This document shows, piece after piece, positions 20,317-31,139 of a DNA stretch of 64,000 bases (its first letter is position 1; every line of letters begins with the position of its first letter). The position numbers and the translations under genes were made by a program. The notes under the pieces are model-generated. The model made no database searches, was not told the DNA's origin, and saw only the letters and a program-made list of their open reading frames with translations. Source of the DNA: Sphaerosporella brunnea (taxonomy: Eukaryota > Ascomycota > Pezizomycetes > Pezizales > Pyronemataceae); contig VXIS01000055.1 in the NCBI GenBank assembly GCA_008704415.1, positions 124,001-188,000 on the forward strand. Reading direction: 5' to 3'.

Positions 20317-21423
20317 TCACACGCCCATCTTCTTTTCGGTCTCATCTTCCCAGCCCTGGACCTTTCGTGAAATGCTCTCCAGAACCCTCCTCTCCTCCAC
20401 AGTCAGCTCGATTCCTATCACGTCTGTGCCATCTTTCCCAATACGGACCACAACATCTCCACCCGTGGCTTCTCTGACCTCTTCGTAGAACCACCAGCGT
20501 GGCCATCTTTCTTCGAAGTGTAAACTTCCAACCAACTCCCCAAGGTTCACCCAAAAGCAGCCCATCGCGATCAGCACACCGGTGCTGGCCATGACCACAC
20601 CCACGAAGATCCAATCCCCGTTCAACACAGCCAACACCGCTGTCGCTCCTGCCGGGGGATAAACATTGTTGGTCAAAACCATGAGCAGCATAGTCACCGC
20701 CACCGAGATAGCGATGGCGATGTAATGGAACTGGGCGATGAACAGCTTCGACAGGGCCACTCCGATGACCGAGGCCAGAAGCTGGCTGAGAATCATGTTG
20801 CGAGGTTGTGCCAGCGGCGAGGAAGTGCAGAGGAAGAGAAGTACCGTGGCGGCGCCCTGAAATAATTAGGAGGCGCTGCGCGGCGGGAACGTAGTGGAAC
20901 TTACTATGCTCCCTACCACCGACGCCTCGCCACTGATAAGATGTGTCACCCCCGCCACCCCGAGAATCGTCAAAAAGGCGCCGACAGAGTTGTAAAGGAG
21001 GGAAAATGCAACGGCATGCGGCGGAGGCGGTGTCTTATCCGGCTGTTGTTTCTTGGGAGGTCGAAAGCCAGCAAAGTGGGAGAGGAAGCGAGGGAGGCGG
21101 CTTTCCTTTAGTTGAGGTTGTGGGAGTTGTTTCAGCGGTGTTGGTGTCGAAGCGGTGGTGCTGGAACTAGATGTAGGGATAGAAGGGGCGCGATAAGGTG
21201 CTGTGATTCGTTGTGAATCTTCTCCAGTTGCTGGAGGCTGCAATTCGGGGTAGAGTAACTGGGCAGCTGATACGGTCGCCATCGTGTTTGTGATTGATTG
21301 TGATTCTGGGTTATCTGGTATCGACTCTGTAAAGGAGCCGACGGCGTTGTTGATGTATGGTGGGTAGTTGATCTCCGCGGAGAATATCTCCACCGGCTTC
21401 GAAGGGTGTAGGTCGGGTTTCAA
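20317..21423 (-). CDS. HPP-family integral membrane protein
   Basis: Exons 21423-20905 and 20856-20317 on the minus strand, 352 residues; intron 48 bp (GTAAGT...TTTCAG). The joined sequence reads VVGSI-GAATVLLFLCTSSPLAQPRN, the family's signature around GATAVLLF..P.S.LAQPRN, and this fixes the splice. Four to five membrane helices follow a 110-residue Pro/Ser-rich N-terminus; VYPPAGATAVLAVLNGD is the second conserved HPP block. The C-terminal 90 residues are soluble and charged. Family members are thought to be transporters (a bacterial/plant relative moves nitrite across the plastid envelope); the substrate here is unknown. A second in-frame ATG (about 21282) could be the real start. Confidence 0.88.
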
Positions 21424-22303
21424 ACCTCACACGCCGGATTTGATGGCGGCGTGCATACTCAAAGGCGGGGAAACCGTTGTGGGCATAGAGTAAAGTAAAT
21501 AAAGTTGTGCCACGACCAGCAGGTATAATTGGCTTTCGGAGCTGGGTGGCGGAAGGGTGTTAGCACCCTTCTTTGTCAGCATCTGAGCTTAACTCGACCA
21601 CAACCGCCAGCTTTTTCCACCACTCAAGTTTGACATTGCTGCCACCGCCTTGCAACCCTCACATTTCATAAGTCCATTGTAAAAGCACGTAAGTTGTGCA
21701 TTCGCTCAGGCACCAGCTTTGGCAGGGATGTCTCACACATTTTACACGTAAAGCTGTTTGTGCTCTTACAAATAGCTCCGCGGAGAAACCATACAAGTAC
21801 TGTTCGTCTTTCAGCTTGTCCTTTGCGATGCGGGCATCACCAGCTGATCACTTCATATCACTCGCTAGCCCTCAGCAGGCCGAGGTGTGAGTTTGATTGA
21901 ATCTTGAGTGCAGGGGCTAAAAGAATCGCACAGCTTACTGCTGTTCAGGATCGATGGCTGGCCACGAGGAGTTATTCCTCTGGACTGGATCCTTCAATAC
22001 CCTACGGCTCTGATGGAGGTGTGTGTGGGAAGTCTCAAGAAGCACGTCACAGCCCAGACGAGAGGGCATTTTTCAACGGCAGCTTGGATTGCCGAGTTTG
22101 CCGGCAAATTCCAGCCTGGTGAGTTAACATAACGTAATAGATTCAAGGGATTGCGGCTATCATATTCTTGTTTACTCTCTTGTTTGTTTCTGCGATCTTC
22201 GCATCCGGCAATGCATATCGGGATGTTTGGTGAGGGATCTTGTTAAGCGCTGGTGCTCGAACGCGGCTAGCAGACGCGCGGAAAATATCATACGCACAAT
22301 CAA
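21424..22303. other. Spacer with possible unassigned exon
   Basis: The left part is the HPP promoter. At about 21919-22120 (plus) a frame reads LLLFRIDGWPRGVIPLDWIL and KKHVTAQTRGHFSTAAW and ends at a good GTGAGT donor, preceded by a plausible TGCAG acceptor at 21914. It could be an internal exon of a lost gene, but no family is recognised and no neighbouring exons are evident. Confidence 0.35.
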
Positions 22304-22773
22304 TCACTCAGCCACCTGTGTTCCAGCCTGCCAACCAAGACCATCTAGTTGTTGTGTGGCAGAACGGGATCTTTTTGTATTGTGCTTACCCCATTGTCCG
22401 GTTAGTTTCTTGTAGAACGCCTGCATAAGATCGTCCTCTTCGACAGCAGAAGCAGCTGCCGGCTGCGCAGGTTGGCCAAGTCGGTCATCTAGTACGGGGC
22501 CGGAGCCACTGGCAGGGACCGCTAACATGAGCTGAAGTTGTGCTGGCAGCGCGTTCGGTAGGAACGAGACGTGGAGGAGTGCGGTATGTGGGAGACGGGA
22601 GGTGGGGGGAGGGTGTTCGGTGGAGTTGAGATGGGGGTTGATGTGGCGAGATTGCTCGGATTGCCCAAGACTCAGTACGCGCCGGAGCGAACACAATTCT
22701 AAGTGACAGCTCGAGCCGAACTCGAGCTCAAAAATCGGGTGGATCGAGCCGTCTCGGCTCGTGTCCATCACTA
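22304..22773 (-). mobile_element. hAT element fragment, same family as 17.5 kb
   Basis: Read on the minus strand it starts at 22773 with TAGTGATGGACACGAGCCGA, the same terminal sequence as the complete element at 17496. An ATG at 22528 leads a frame of 46 residues ending EEDDLMQAFYKKLTGQWG at a GTAAGC donor (22389), the equivalent of KKMAGSWG in the other copy. No second terminus and no TSD partner are found to the left, so this is a broken 5' end. The GAGCTCGAG-type subterminal palindromes are shared. Confidence 0.7.
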
Positions 22774-23260
22774 GGACCACCCAGCTGGTCGACCAGAAGA
22801 GGCAGTCTACCTTTGAGAATACTGTTGGGTGTAGTTACTTCTTAAGCACGCTGAGAACACAGACCCATGGACATGAAAAGCTCCCAAAGTGATAATGGTT
22901 TCCATCAGCTAACGCAGAGTCGGTATCCCATGAGGATGGATAGCCAGCGAAGCGGGCGGGCTGCTGCGTCGGCTGAACGAGAAGCCGGGCTGGCTGTCTA
23001 TCACTCAGGCTGCCACTACATGGCTTCCGGCAACAGCACACCATGTAGCTTCACTGGAGACTGCGATGGAGGAAGGCGCAGCAATAGCACATATTCCAGA
23101 GTATATAATAAAACCGAACAACAAAAATTAACAATATCTATTCCCGCTAAAACCTAAAACTTGCTACCACAAAAACAAAAAAGCAGCTATCAAGAAAATT
23201 GCAACCAATGAGAAAACCTTACGGCTATCAATGTACGGAGGAGGAGGTGAAGGAGAGACA
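22774..23260. other. Spacer, no supported gene
   Basis: Contains A-rich DNA at 23100-23200. It is the 3' side of the small zinc-finger gene. Nothing else is recognised. Confidence 0.4.
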
Positions 23261-23443
23261 CTAGCCCCACCGAGCCCTCATCTCAGCCTCGTTCGCGGCA
23301 GCAACATGCTGAACAAAGTCAGCGTCGCTGATGTATTTTCCGCATCGCGTGTTAGTGCAGGTGCGCGTTGTCATTGGGTTCTTAGTGCTACAGCTAGGAC
23401 AAGCCCATTTGTAGCCGCCTTCGGAAGAGGAACTAGCGCCCAT
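23261..23443 (-). CDS. Small zinc-finger-like protein, 60 residues
   Basis: Single exon from the ATG at 23443. After MGASSSSEGGYKWACPSC come a second Cys pair in TCTNTRCGKY and an acidic/helical tail ending EAEMRARWG. The spacing C-x2-C ... C-x4-C after a Trp resembles a RanBP2-type or zinc-ribbon finger, which binds zinc and often RNA or ubiquitin. The frame is open further upstream (to 23656), but the longer N-terminus is low quality and the Met-Gly-Ala start fits a short protein, possibly myristoylated (inference). It lies alone between mobile-element debris. Confidence 0.5.
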   Translation of the reverse strand: MGASSSSEGGYKWACPSCSTKNPMTTRTCTNTRCGKYISDADFVQHVAAANEAEMRARWG

Positions 23444-23966
23444 GTTTGCAGTGATGCTTGTGATGGTTTGGACCGGTTGTGTTGGGTTGGGTTGTGATAT
23501 GTTGCAGTTGGATGTGTTGTGATCAGGAGCTGCTATGAGGGGCATGGTTGTGCAGCTTATGAGCACTGCACGGCAGGTACAAGGTGGCCGTAATTGAACG
23601 TGAAGCTTAATGAAGTGTTCTTTTTGCTGTATCCAAGACGTAAATAAAGAGGCCAAAATGGTACCACTGTTTGGTGGTCAATCTGGTCGACAGGATAGAA
23701 CAAACACCTGCGAATACTAATGCGGATTTTCTGGCAAACCATCCACAGACTGTGTAAATACACTCCCCCCCATATCCCAAAAGAAAGGGTAGAGTGGCTC
23801 TGAGTGAGAAAAAACAAAGGAAAGAGACAGGCCCCGAACACGAAAACTGCCATGGCCACCAGGCCCCGGCTACTCCCTCCCCGAGAGCCACCGCCACCAG
23901 CTGACCAACCTTGGTGACCGCCACCGGAGGTGCTTCCAATCCAGAACCTTCTCCACCGAGCGCGAA
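23444..23966. other. Spacer, no supported gene
   Basis: Upstream region of the zinc-finger gene and unassigned DNA. Two minus-strand frames (23557-23859 and 23607-23939) overlap each other and show only hydrophobic stretches without a family. Confidence 0.35.
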
Positions 23967-24230
23967 TCAGTGGGGCCTACCGATCTTACTCCTTAAAGAG
24001 GTGTTCGCGGCACTTCCGCTCGCCTGAAAGGCAGAACTAGCACTCGTCGGAATCAACCTTTCGCAGCTTGTTTTTGAGGTACGGCACTGTAATTGCATGC
24101 CCGGTAAGAAGCTGACACTGCCGAGACGCAAGCGCCTTCCTCGAATCGCCGGTGCCATGTGGGTACCCCAGCAGGGTGCCAAAGAGAAGTCTGGCACTCG
24201 CCCCAAATTTCTCGAAAGCATACTTGGTCT
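23967..24230 (-). pseudogene. LINE reverse-transcriptase C-terminal relic
   Basis: On the minus strand a broken frame reads QLLTGHAITVPYLKNKLRKV, DSDEC, a stop, then FCLSGERKCREHLFKE. This is the knuckle behind the RNase H domain of fungal LINEs (compare the 60-kb copy: QLLTGHAITAPYLKEKLRKR). The stop replaces the Trp of the C-W-x-C motif. Flanking shifts show it is an old, dead piece. Confidence 0.65.
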
Positions 24231-24960
24231 TGCGCAGCTGCTCCAGTTCAGGTCTTTAACGATACTGCAGCAACGTCAGCTGTATCCGCCACGTAGGGGC
24301 TGGCGCGAGCCCTTACAAGGCTGCTGCAATGACTTCGGTCCATTGCCACACGGGGAACACGTGTTTGGGGGCGTAGTCCTTGACGAGACTTTTGTAGTTC
24401 TCTGCCCGTGAAGAGGTGATCAATACCAACCAGTTAGTAGTTGTTAAACTGTCTCGGGGCTCCAGCAACTTTCTAATCCGCTAGGACCAATATCGCAGTA
24501 TCGTCTGATTAGTTGAGACTGTCTGAGTCTTACAGTTGTTTCGGACCATACAGCATATCATTCACGTGATTATGAGCATGAAATGTTAACGGCTCTGGCG
24601 GCACCTGGCGAGACTGGGGAGCAGCACCAAGAACAGAGAGGGCAGGACGACCATACCAACGGATGAACTAGCCCTTGGCCGCTAGCTTGAAGTGGATTCC
24701 CCGCAGGCAAGCCGAATTCCCTCTAACTAGTTGGAAACGACAACCCATGTGTAAAAAACTGTTAGCAGTGATACAGGGTGGTCTGGTTGGCTTTCTGTGC
24801 TAGGCCTTTCTTTCAGACTGTACCTCGGCAACTAAAATCGATTGTTGAGACGGTACCGATTACCAAACCCCGGCTCGGTAAGCGAAGCACCAAGAAATCT
24901 ACAGTATGGTTCGTGACAATCTTACGGGCTCCTTTCTACCTGTGGTTGGTATGGGTGGGG
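24231..24960. other. Spacer, no supported gene
   Basis: No gene is supported. The left 150 bp may be the continuation of the LINE relic in other frames; the remainder has only short, motif-less frames. Confidence 0.35.
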
Positions 24961-24969
24961 TACCGGTGT

Positions 24970-25070
24970 GGAGCTGTGTTGATGCTGGAAAGACAGAGGT
25001 AACCCGCGGTGGCCACGAGATCCCGGGCTTTCTGCTCGGCGTCCTTGACCGCGAGCCTGGGGAAATTCTT
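24970..25070 (-). pseudogene. Partial second copy of the small gene at 33.5 kb
   Basis: On the minus strand the sequence GCCGAGCAGAAAGCCCGGGA followed by TCTCGTGGCCACC matches 33699-33730 with one change, and the matching part starts near the same intron/exon boundary (TTTCCCCAGGCTCG against TTTCCCTAGGCTCG). Translated it gives DAEQKARDLVATAG. It shows no complete gene around it, so it is a fragment of a dispersed copy. Confidence 0.5.
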
Positions 25071-27250
25071 AGCAATCTGGGGAACGGTGATATAGTTTGG
25101 AAACCCGGGAAATCGAGCATTTCGTCCATTAGCAGGAATCCTTCCATTTCGCTCAACTTTGGGATGTTTGGAACGGAAGACAAGCTCTGCTTCTGAAATC
25201 AAGTCGTCCGTTTGCTCCCTAACAAAGCGTCCCGAAAAAGAATGTACCTCGCGAGGTACATTTCGCGTCCGTTTCTTGACGACCCCACGCTACAACGATG
25301 AATTATTTACATCACTTGCGTTCCGCCCCTGCCTCACCCGCTCAACACAACAAAGAAGGGTTCTTTTTTCATGTGTGATGGGGAAAGAACGGGATACCAT
25401 CACGATTTACCGGTGCTCTAGTGTTAAAAAAAACTTTGACTTGCTACTGACACCACGTTTTGCAGTTTGGATAAACGGGGTAAACCATGAAGTTCGGAAC
25501 TTGGTGGAAAAAGCGTCCATTTGATGATGGCGTCCGTTTACCGGTGGGAAACGAACGCTTGCGCTTAACGGACAAAATAGCGTCTGTTGTTTCCAAACGT
25601 GCCCGTAGATAGACCGGATATATACGAGGACAGTGGTGCCGGACGTTCATTTTCATTAGCAGGAAGATCATGCGGGAGAAAGGAAATTGTAAACCTGCAG
25701 TAGATCCATGGGCCCATAGTGCTGAGAACTATCTATCTGTACCAAGAGAACTTTCTGTTGAAGGGTCGATGATGTTCACGGTATTGATTTTGTTCAGTTG
25801 CTGGTCGCTGTTGTGTGTTCAAAGGATGGGAAAGGAAAAGCTGGCTAGGGCCACCATACAGATTTGACAGCAAAGAAGAACCAACCCCGATAATACATCC
25901 CGATATGATCTTGAAGAGGTTCCAGTATATATGCAAGCTTGGTGTATTGATCGGGGGTCATCTTGGTACGTATTCAAGTGCATACCTAGTAATCATGGCC
26001 GTGCTTGTGTTGTTTGATGGCTCGGCGCCGGCATAGTGGGTTCACAGTAAGTCACTCGGTATTTTTAGCCATGCATTGATTTGTCCTACAAATTGGCACG
26101 TGCGAGAACAATTTCAATGGAACCTGTGTGGCACACAAACAGCATCTTAATTGAATACCTTCCACGAGCAGCGAGTGATCAACCATTGCGCTAAACAAAC
26201 CCGCGGTCCCCCTCGTCTCCCATGCATTAAGCCCAACGCCTCACTCGAGCTCATTCGTAGCCTCCGACCTAACTGCAGCCTGGGACTGTCTAGATTTTAG
26301 CGGCCTCAAGCCTCACGGCGCAGTTTAGGAGCTTCCTTAGGAGGCGCTAGATCTTCGCGGGTGCTGCATGTTTTGAATGTGAGGTCTTAGGCGTGTGAAA
26401 GGGTCGAGAGGTAAAGGGGTAGCGTACGAGACAAGACCGAGCTAATTCCCCAGTTCGTGAATTTTCGTCTCGTAACATTTGGTGGAGGAGATTCAGGATG
26501 GGGGGACGGAATGTGGTGGATTCGCAGATCTGAATCCTATCATCGCAGCAGCTCTGGAAAAGCCATACGTAAACCATCCTCTACCGGTGCGGGTCCCCTC
26601 GCTAATCCAATGTCGACCTACACATCGACTTCCTTCGAATTTCCGATGCCAAATCTAACTTTTGCTCAGAGCGCATCCACAGCGCAATTGCGCTATCGGG
26701 ACTCCCGATCCCAGGCTGCAGTAAACCACTGGCCGGACCCACTTTAAACAGCCAGCCAAGGGTCGGGTATTGGCCACACTGGGGGAAGCGCAAGGGCAGT
26801 ATGCATATATATCACGTCCATCACTCGGTCGTGTCGAGCCGAGCTTCCACAGGGATTTCGGCCAGCCCCGGACAATCATGATAACTACTTACTCCAGTGG
26901 TTGGTTAAACCCGTGGTGCTGAGGCAAAAAGCTTGAACGCCTGTCCAAGTATGTGCCTATTCCCGGAGCAGCGGGCGATTCCGCACCGCTAAAGTCCAGT
27001 GGCTGCGGTTTGTCGTCGACTCTAGCAGGCATACCATGTGAAGATCGTATCGACCCATGTTGCCGCTGGCCCCTCCTTGATTCCCCTTTCTGTCCCAGTA
27101 GAAATAAGATTTTTTTTAGTTATAAGATAGCCGTTACCTCTCGCTTCGCGACTTCGCGGCTTCGCATTCTCGACACTTTCCTGATTCCATCTATATATAC
27201 CGCCGGAAAAGTCGAGAATTGGTGCTTGCAGCTTTTCGGCTGTTGTCCAT
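25071..27250. other. 2.2-kb gene-poor stretch
   Basis: No gene is supported. A perfect 22-bp palindrome lies at 25241-25262 (half site AATGTACCTCG). At about 26816-26850 a stretch ACGTCCATCACTCGGTCGTG followed by GAGCCGAGC resembles a damaged hAT terminus. The rest holds short frames only, plus the promoter of the rhodopsin-domain gene. Confidence 0.4.
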
Positions 27251-28641
27251 ATGGCGTCGATCAACCGTGGCCCGCAAGTCAGAGGTGTTGCTAGTTTTTT
27301 TCTGGCACTTACGTGGCTGTTCGTTCTGCTACGATGCTACTGTCGACTATCGGTGGTCAAGTCTTTTGGGCCTGACGATTATCTGGCCGCCATTGCACAG
27401 GTACGATTATCCCCCTAGGCCTTCTTCTACTACCGCCACAATAGATGTAAATGATTAGCAAGGCTGATCTACGGCTATAGTCATTTTTCACATTCTTTTG
27501 CGTCTTTGCAATACTCGGTGTTGAATATGGCACTGGCCAGCATGCCGTTGATATCAAGCCCCAATCGAATATTCCAATTGGTCTCAAGGCATGTATCTCT
27601 TCTCTTCCGCGCAGCCAATTCCAGACAACCCCAGCTAAGGCTTCCCGCAAGTGGTGGTGGGCCTGCGAACCCGTCTACGTCCTCGCCAACATGGCCATAA
27701 AATTCAGCATCGGCATCTACCTCTTACGAATCGCGGTGCACCGCGGCCAACGGTTCATAATCCACATGGTGATGGCGGTATCCGGCGTCATCGGCACGTA
27801 CTTTTTTTTCCTGTTCGTTTTCCAGTGCTGGCCGGTCGCGTACTTCTGGGGGCAGTACACCGGCATGAAAGGCAGATGCATCAATCCAACGATCACCGTA
27901 AAATCGACCTATGCATATTCCGCCATCAGCTGTTGGGCGGATTGGAGTTTCAGTATCTTGCCGGCGTTCATTGTTTGGAAACTCAATATGAATAAGAGAA
28001 CAAAGCTCTCGGTGTTCACGATTCTTGCGCTTTCCGCGGTGTAAGCTCCCCCCCCCCCAAAAAAAAACCCAAAGACAGGCAAAAACTAACACTCCCGCCC
28101 ATCAAGTGCCTCCACCGCAACCATCGTCCGCTTCCCCTACATCAACGGCCTCACCGACAAAGCCGACTTCCTCTACGCGACCACCGATGTAGCCATCTGG
28201 TCACTCAGCGAAACGGGCCTCGGAATCACGGCGGCCTGCGCCGCCACACTGCGCCCACTCTTCCGCAACTGTCTCGCCCGCACACATTTCTTCGGCAAAA
28301 CCACCGATGAAGTCGCATCCACCGGCGGCGGCGGATGGCGCCTCACCAGCAACCCAGCGCACAGCGGCTACCTCCGCAGATCCGGACGGGGCAGGGATTT
28401 AGAGGAGGAGGAAATCGACTTGCGGAACCAGGACGTTGCGAGCATGACGACGACGATTGTGGGTGGCCGTGGCCACGAACTTGATGAGACGGGCCCGCGG
28501 GGTAAGAGGGATGTCAGCGGAGCGAGGGACGGCAGTCAGACGCATCTGAATGATGCTGTTAGTGAGAGCAGTGGCGAGGCTACTTGGGCGGAGGATTGGA
28601 CAAGGAAGTCGGAGGCGTTGAAACAGCCGGCGGGGAAATAG
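27251..28641 (+). CDS. Fungal rhodopsin-domain (SAT4-type) seven-helix membrane protein
   Basis: Exons 27251-27400, 27481-27592, 27635-28040 and 28107-28641; 400 residues in phase throughout. The second intron is only 42 bp (GTATCT...CCCCAG); it is chosen because it is the only GT-AG pair that joins ...IPIGLKAS to KASRKWWWACEPVYVLANMA. Seven hydrophobic helices are visible, with the landmarks FGPDDYLA after helix 1, KWWWACEPVYV, FQCWPVAYFW, SAISCWADWSFSILPAFIVW and WSLSETGLGITAACAATLRP, all typical of the Pezizomycotina integral membrane family that includes SAT4. The C-terminal 130 residues are polar and probably cytosolic. Members are receptor-like, but the ligand and partners are unknown. 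There is no lysine-retinal pocket evidence. Confidence 0.88.
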
Positions 28642-28908
28642 TTGACTTGGTGCATGGGCGGGCTAGCCTGGACGAGGCTGGGAGGGGTGCACACTTCTCA
28701 ACCACCACCACAAGAGCAATGACTTTACGTATACACTTTGTAGTCACTAATATCTTTTACTTCCATTTACATAAGCTTGCTGTTGCCCATCTTTGTGCAA
28801 TTACATGAAGAGCCCACCATTTTTTTCCCCTGCTGCAGCACTAGTCCCCTAGCCCCCACGTGAGAGGCGCGATACCCGGCCGGCTGGAAATTAGAAGGAC
28901 TTCGCGTG
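28642..28908. other. 3' region of the rhodopsin-domain gene
   Basis: Contains the presumed 3' UTR; no further feature is seen before the 27-bp tandem repeat. Confidence 0.4.
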
Positions 28909-28989
28909 GCAGCTGTCTAACGTCTGTCAGAAAGGGCCGCCGTCGAACGTCTACCAGAAAGGGCAGCTGTCTAACGTCTATCAGAAAGG
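28909..28989. repeat. Tandem repeat, three 27-bp units
   Basis: Units at 28909-28935, 28936-28962 and 28963-28989 share GTC[TG]AACGTCT[GAC][TC]CAGAAAGG. Units 1 and 3 differ at one position; unit 2 has about six changes. It lies directly left of two nested MITEs. Confidence 0.85.
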
Positions 28990-29007
28990 CCCGTGCATAG
29001 ACATAAC

Positions 29008-29216
29008 AAGTAACGCAAACGAGCCAGGTGGGGAGAAGTTTCTATACCGACCCTCTCGATTTCCTGACCACAACAACCGGTTAACGGGTTGGTAAAGTTG
29101 CCTAGTTGTTCTCTTGCCGGCCTATGAGTTTGACCAACTCTTTCTTTGTGGTTGTTGAGAAACAGCTTCAATTGTTGTTTTGTCCCCACCTCGCTTCCCC
29201 ACCGTTTGCGTTACTT
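29008..29216. mobile_element. MITE of 209 bp with 14-bp inverted ends
   Basis: Exact inverted ends AAGTAACGCAAACG (29008-29021) and CGTTTGCGTTACTT (29203-29216), with further imperfect pairing inward (CAGGTGGGGAG against CCCCACCTCG). No coding potential. No clear target duplication is seen. Confidence 0.7.
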
Positions 29217-29217
29217 A

Positions 29218-29568
29218 GGGTGCGTTTGGATGCCTGTGGTCGGGTAAACTGTGGTTCAGACAAACTATGATCCATGACGTGAAACTACGGTTGCGCAAAC
29301 GTCATTTGCCTGCGAGCCAAACAGCGTGCGACCACAGTCGGTGCCTGTTGCCGGTGGTTGTGGTTGCGGGTGGTTGTGGCAGTTGGATCGTGGTCCGCGC
29401 GGAGGTAGATTCGATTTTTTTCGAATCGTCAGGATCCGCGGGAACCATGGTCCGCGGAATCACGTTGTGATGCAACCAAACAGTCACCGAATCCGCGAAA
29501 TCATGTTCTCGTTGCGACCATGGTCTAGCGCCCCGGATTGTGGTCCAAGCCGGGAACCAAACGCACCC
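29218..29568. mobile_element. Harbinger-like MITE, 351 bp, TTA target duplication
   Basis: Starts GGGTGCGTTTGG and ends CCAAACGCACCC (12-bp perfect inverted ends), flanked by TTA at 29215-29217 and 29569-29571. Three-base TTA/TAA duplications and G-rich ends are the marks of PIF/Harbinger elements. The inside is rich in GTGGT/ACCAC and non-coding. It sits at the very end of the preceding MITE. Confidence 0.85.
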
Positions 29569-29571
29569 TTA

Positions 29572-30726
29572 AGTATCTATGTAACCCCTAATGATGTCAA
29601 CAAGCTCCACCTCTCCTCCTCCTCCCACTATTATTTCCGCTTCGGTATAAAGGAGTGCATGTAGGTACGTACATAGGCTCCACACCGCCTTTACCACGAA
29701 ACGCCTTAATCGCGAGCTCTTCCGTACTTAGCCGATAAGCTCTGCGGCTCGACATGCGCTTTAGCCGCCACGTACTCGGCTTCCCAGCCGACTGAACGGT
29801 TCCCCCTCCGGGTAACATGTCCATCGAAGCCTGAAATTTGTATCTGACGGCGCGCTGTGGGCTAGCTGAGTCAGCCCCGTCGTGGCTAGGAAGGGTAGTA
29901 GGAGCGCGGGTGGATGGAGGACCGCGCTGTGGCGGTGCGTGGAGGGTATATATCACCCGCCGGTGGCCTAGGGGTGGTGAGGCATCGCCGCTGTTGTTTT
30001 CCCACCCACCTCCCTGAACAGGGGCTCCGGTTCCCAGTAGCTCTCCGGAGACTGGGAGGCGCAGCACAGCGTCGAGCCAGGCAGCCGCGGGTTCGGCGCT
30101 GCGCCGAGGGCAAACCACGAGTCGGAGCATGTAGGCGGAGAAGGAGGTTTTAGGGGATTATGTCAGCAGAATAATATACACAGCGCGCTGTGGCTATGGC
30201 CGGCGGATGGCTAGCTGCCCGTTATTCTCGACTCGCCAATCCATGATAACTAGATTCAACCTCCCGTTCAACCGCCTACCGTTCGGTCACTCTAGTGCCG
30301 TGTTTCCAGCGGTAGATCTGAGGTCGACAACGCAGATCAACGGTTTAGTTATCTCCGATTCGCTTACCCAGCATACTGTAGCGATCAATGAGGAACGGAC
30401 GGGTGCTTCTGAACATCGGACTCACTTGGTATCACTTGGGCTCACTGTTCAACCCACTCCCTACCGGTAGGTGGCGTCCGTATCTCAATATAGTATCAAG
30501 AGGCCCCGCTATAGAAGCACCTGATCACCGAGCATCAGCTACTTGAAACTTGACAATGCAACTCTCTCCTAGCTTGCGATTAAAGATGCCGCTGACCAAT
30601 CATTCTTAGTTGACGTCGAATATCGCCCATCGTCAGTTGGACGAGCTTTTTGGAGGGGTTTATTCTCATATTGAAGACACCAAGCCACGATCAGCCACCG
30701 CTTTGTGGATGGGCTGGTCAGTGTGT
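29572..30726. other. 1.15-kb stretch without a supported gene
   Basis: A minus-strand frame of 177 codons (29597-30130) is Arg/Pro/Ala-rich and shows no domain; I regard it as chance. Short frames elsewhere have no support. Confidence 0.35.
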
Positions 30727-30830
30727 AATCACGTTTATTGTCCCTGCATGCAGACTATCAAGACTATGGCAGACCCTCCACTCATCACCGCCCATATCCT
30801 GTCCGCCGCCTTATTGCTGTAATCTCAGGC
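30727..30830 (-). repeat. LINE (family B) 3' tail relic
   Basis: GTGTGTAATCACGTTTATTG followed by GCAGACCCTCC and TCCGCCGCCTTATTG matches the 3' end of the 59.5-kb LINE in the same orientation, with many changes. Truncated before any coding sequence. Confidence 0.6.
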
Positions 30831-30894
30831 GTCAAAGCTGGTTAATGAGTTCGTGGATGCCGAGCAAACTGTACTAGGTAGCGGTCGCCAGGCC

Positions 30895-31130
30895 GGCCAG
30901 CCGAGCAACCAACGATTCATTTTCACCAACAACTCCAACTCTACGTAATTGAGAGTTGCATCAACAGCCGGGTGCATAATCTCATCTTGTAAGGCCACAT
31001 TTGCCCGATTTAGGGGCTGTGATGTCGACATCTCCGAGGTGTGGAGCCATGGTAAAGAGGGCAATTGCAATACGGGGCATTAATAATCTCCCATTTCTCT
31101 AAAAATCTAGCAACACATCCGAGAAGACTG
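30895..31130. repeat. Interspersed repeat, partner of 62935-63176
   Basis: Matching blocks in the same order in both copies: CAACAACTCCAACTC (here) against CAACAACCCCAACTC, GGGGCTGTGATGTCGACA against GGGGCTGTGATGTCCACA, GAGGTGTGG in both, and CACATCCGAGAAGACT against CACATCGGAGAAAACT. A minus-strand frame in the other copy reads LRYLELGLLMKI where this one has LNYVELELLVKM. The element type is unknown. Confidence 0.6.
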
Positions 31131-31139
31131 TTTACGGTA

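Noticed and set aside
27590..27639. GC-AG intron (GCATGT donor) in the rhodopsin-domain gene
   Set aside because: A GT donor three bases later (GTATCT) with the CCCCAG acceptor is in phase, so no rare donor is needed.
28909..28989. CRISPR array
   Set aside because: Three directly adjacent 27-bp units without spacers, in a eukaryotic genome.
29597..30130. 177-codon minus-strand frame
   Set aside because: Biased composition (Arg, Pro, Ala, Ser), no domain, no splice signals and no neighbouring support.
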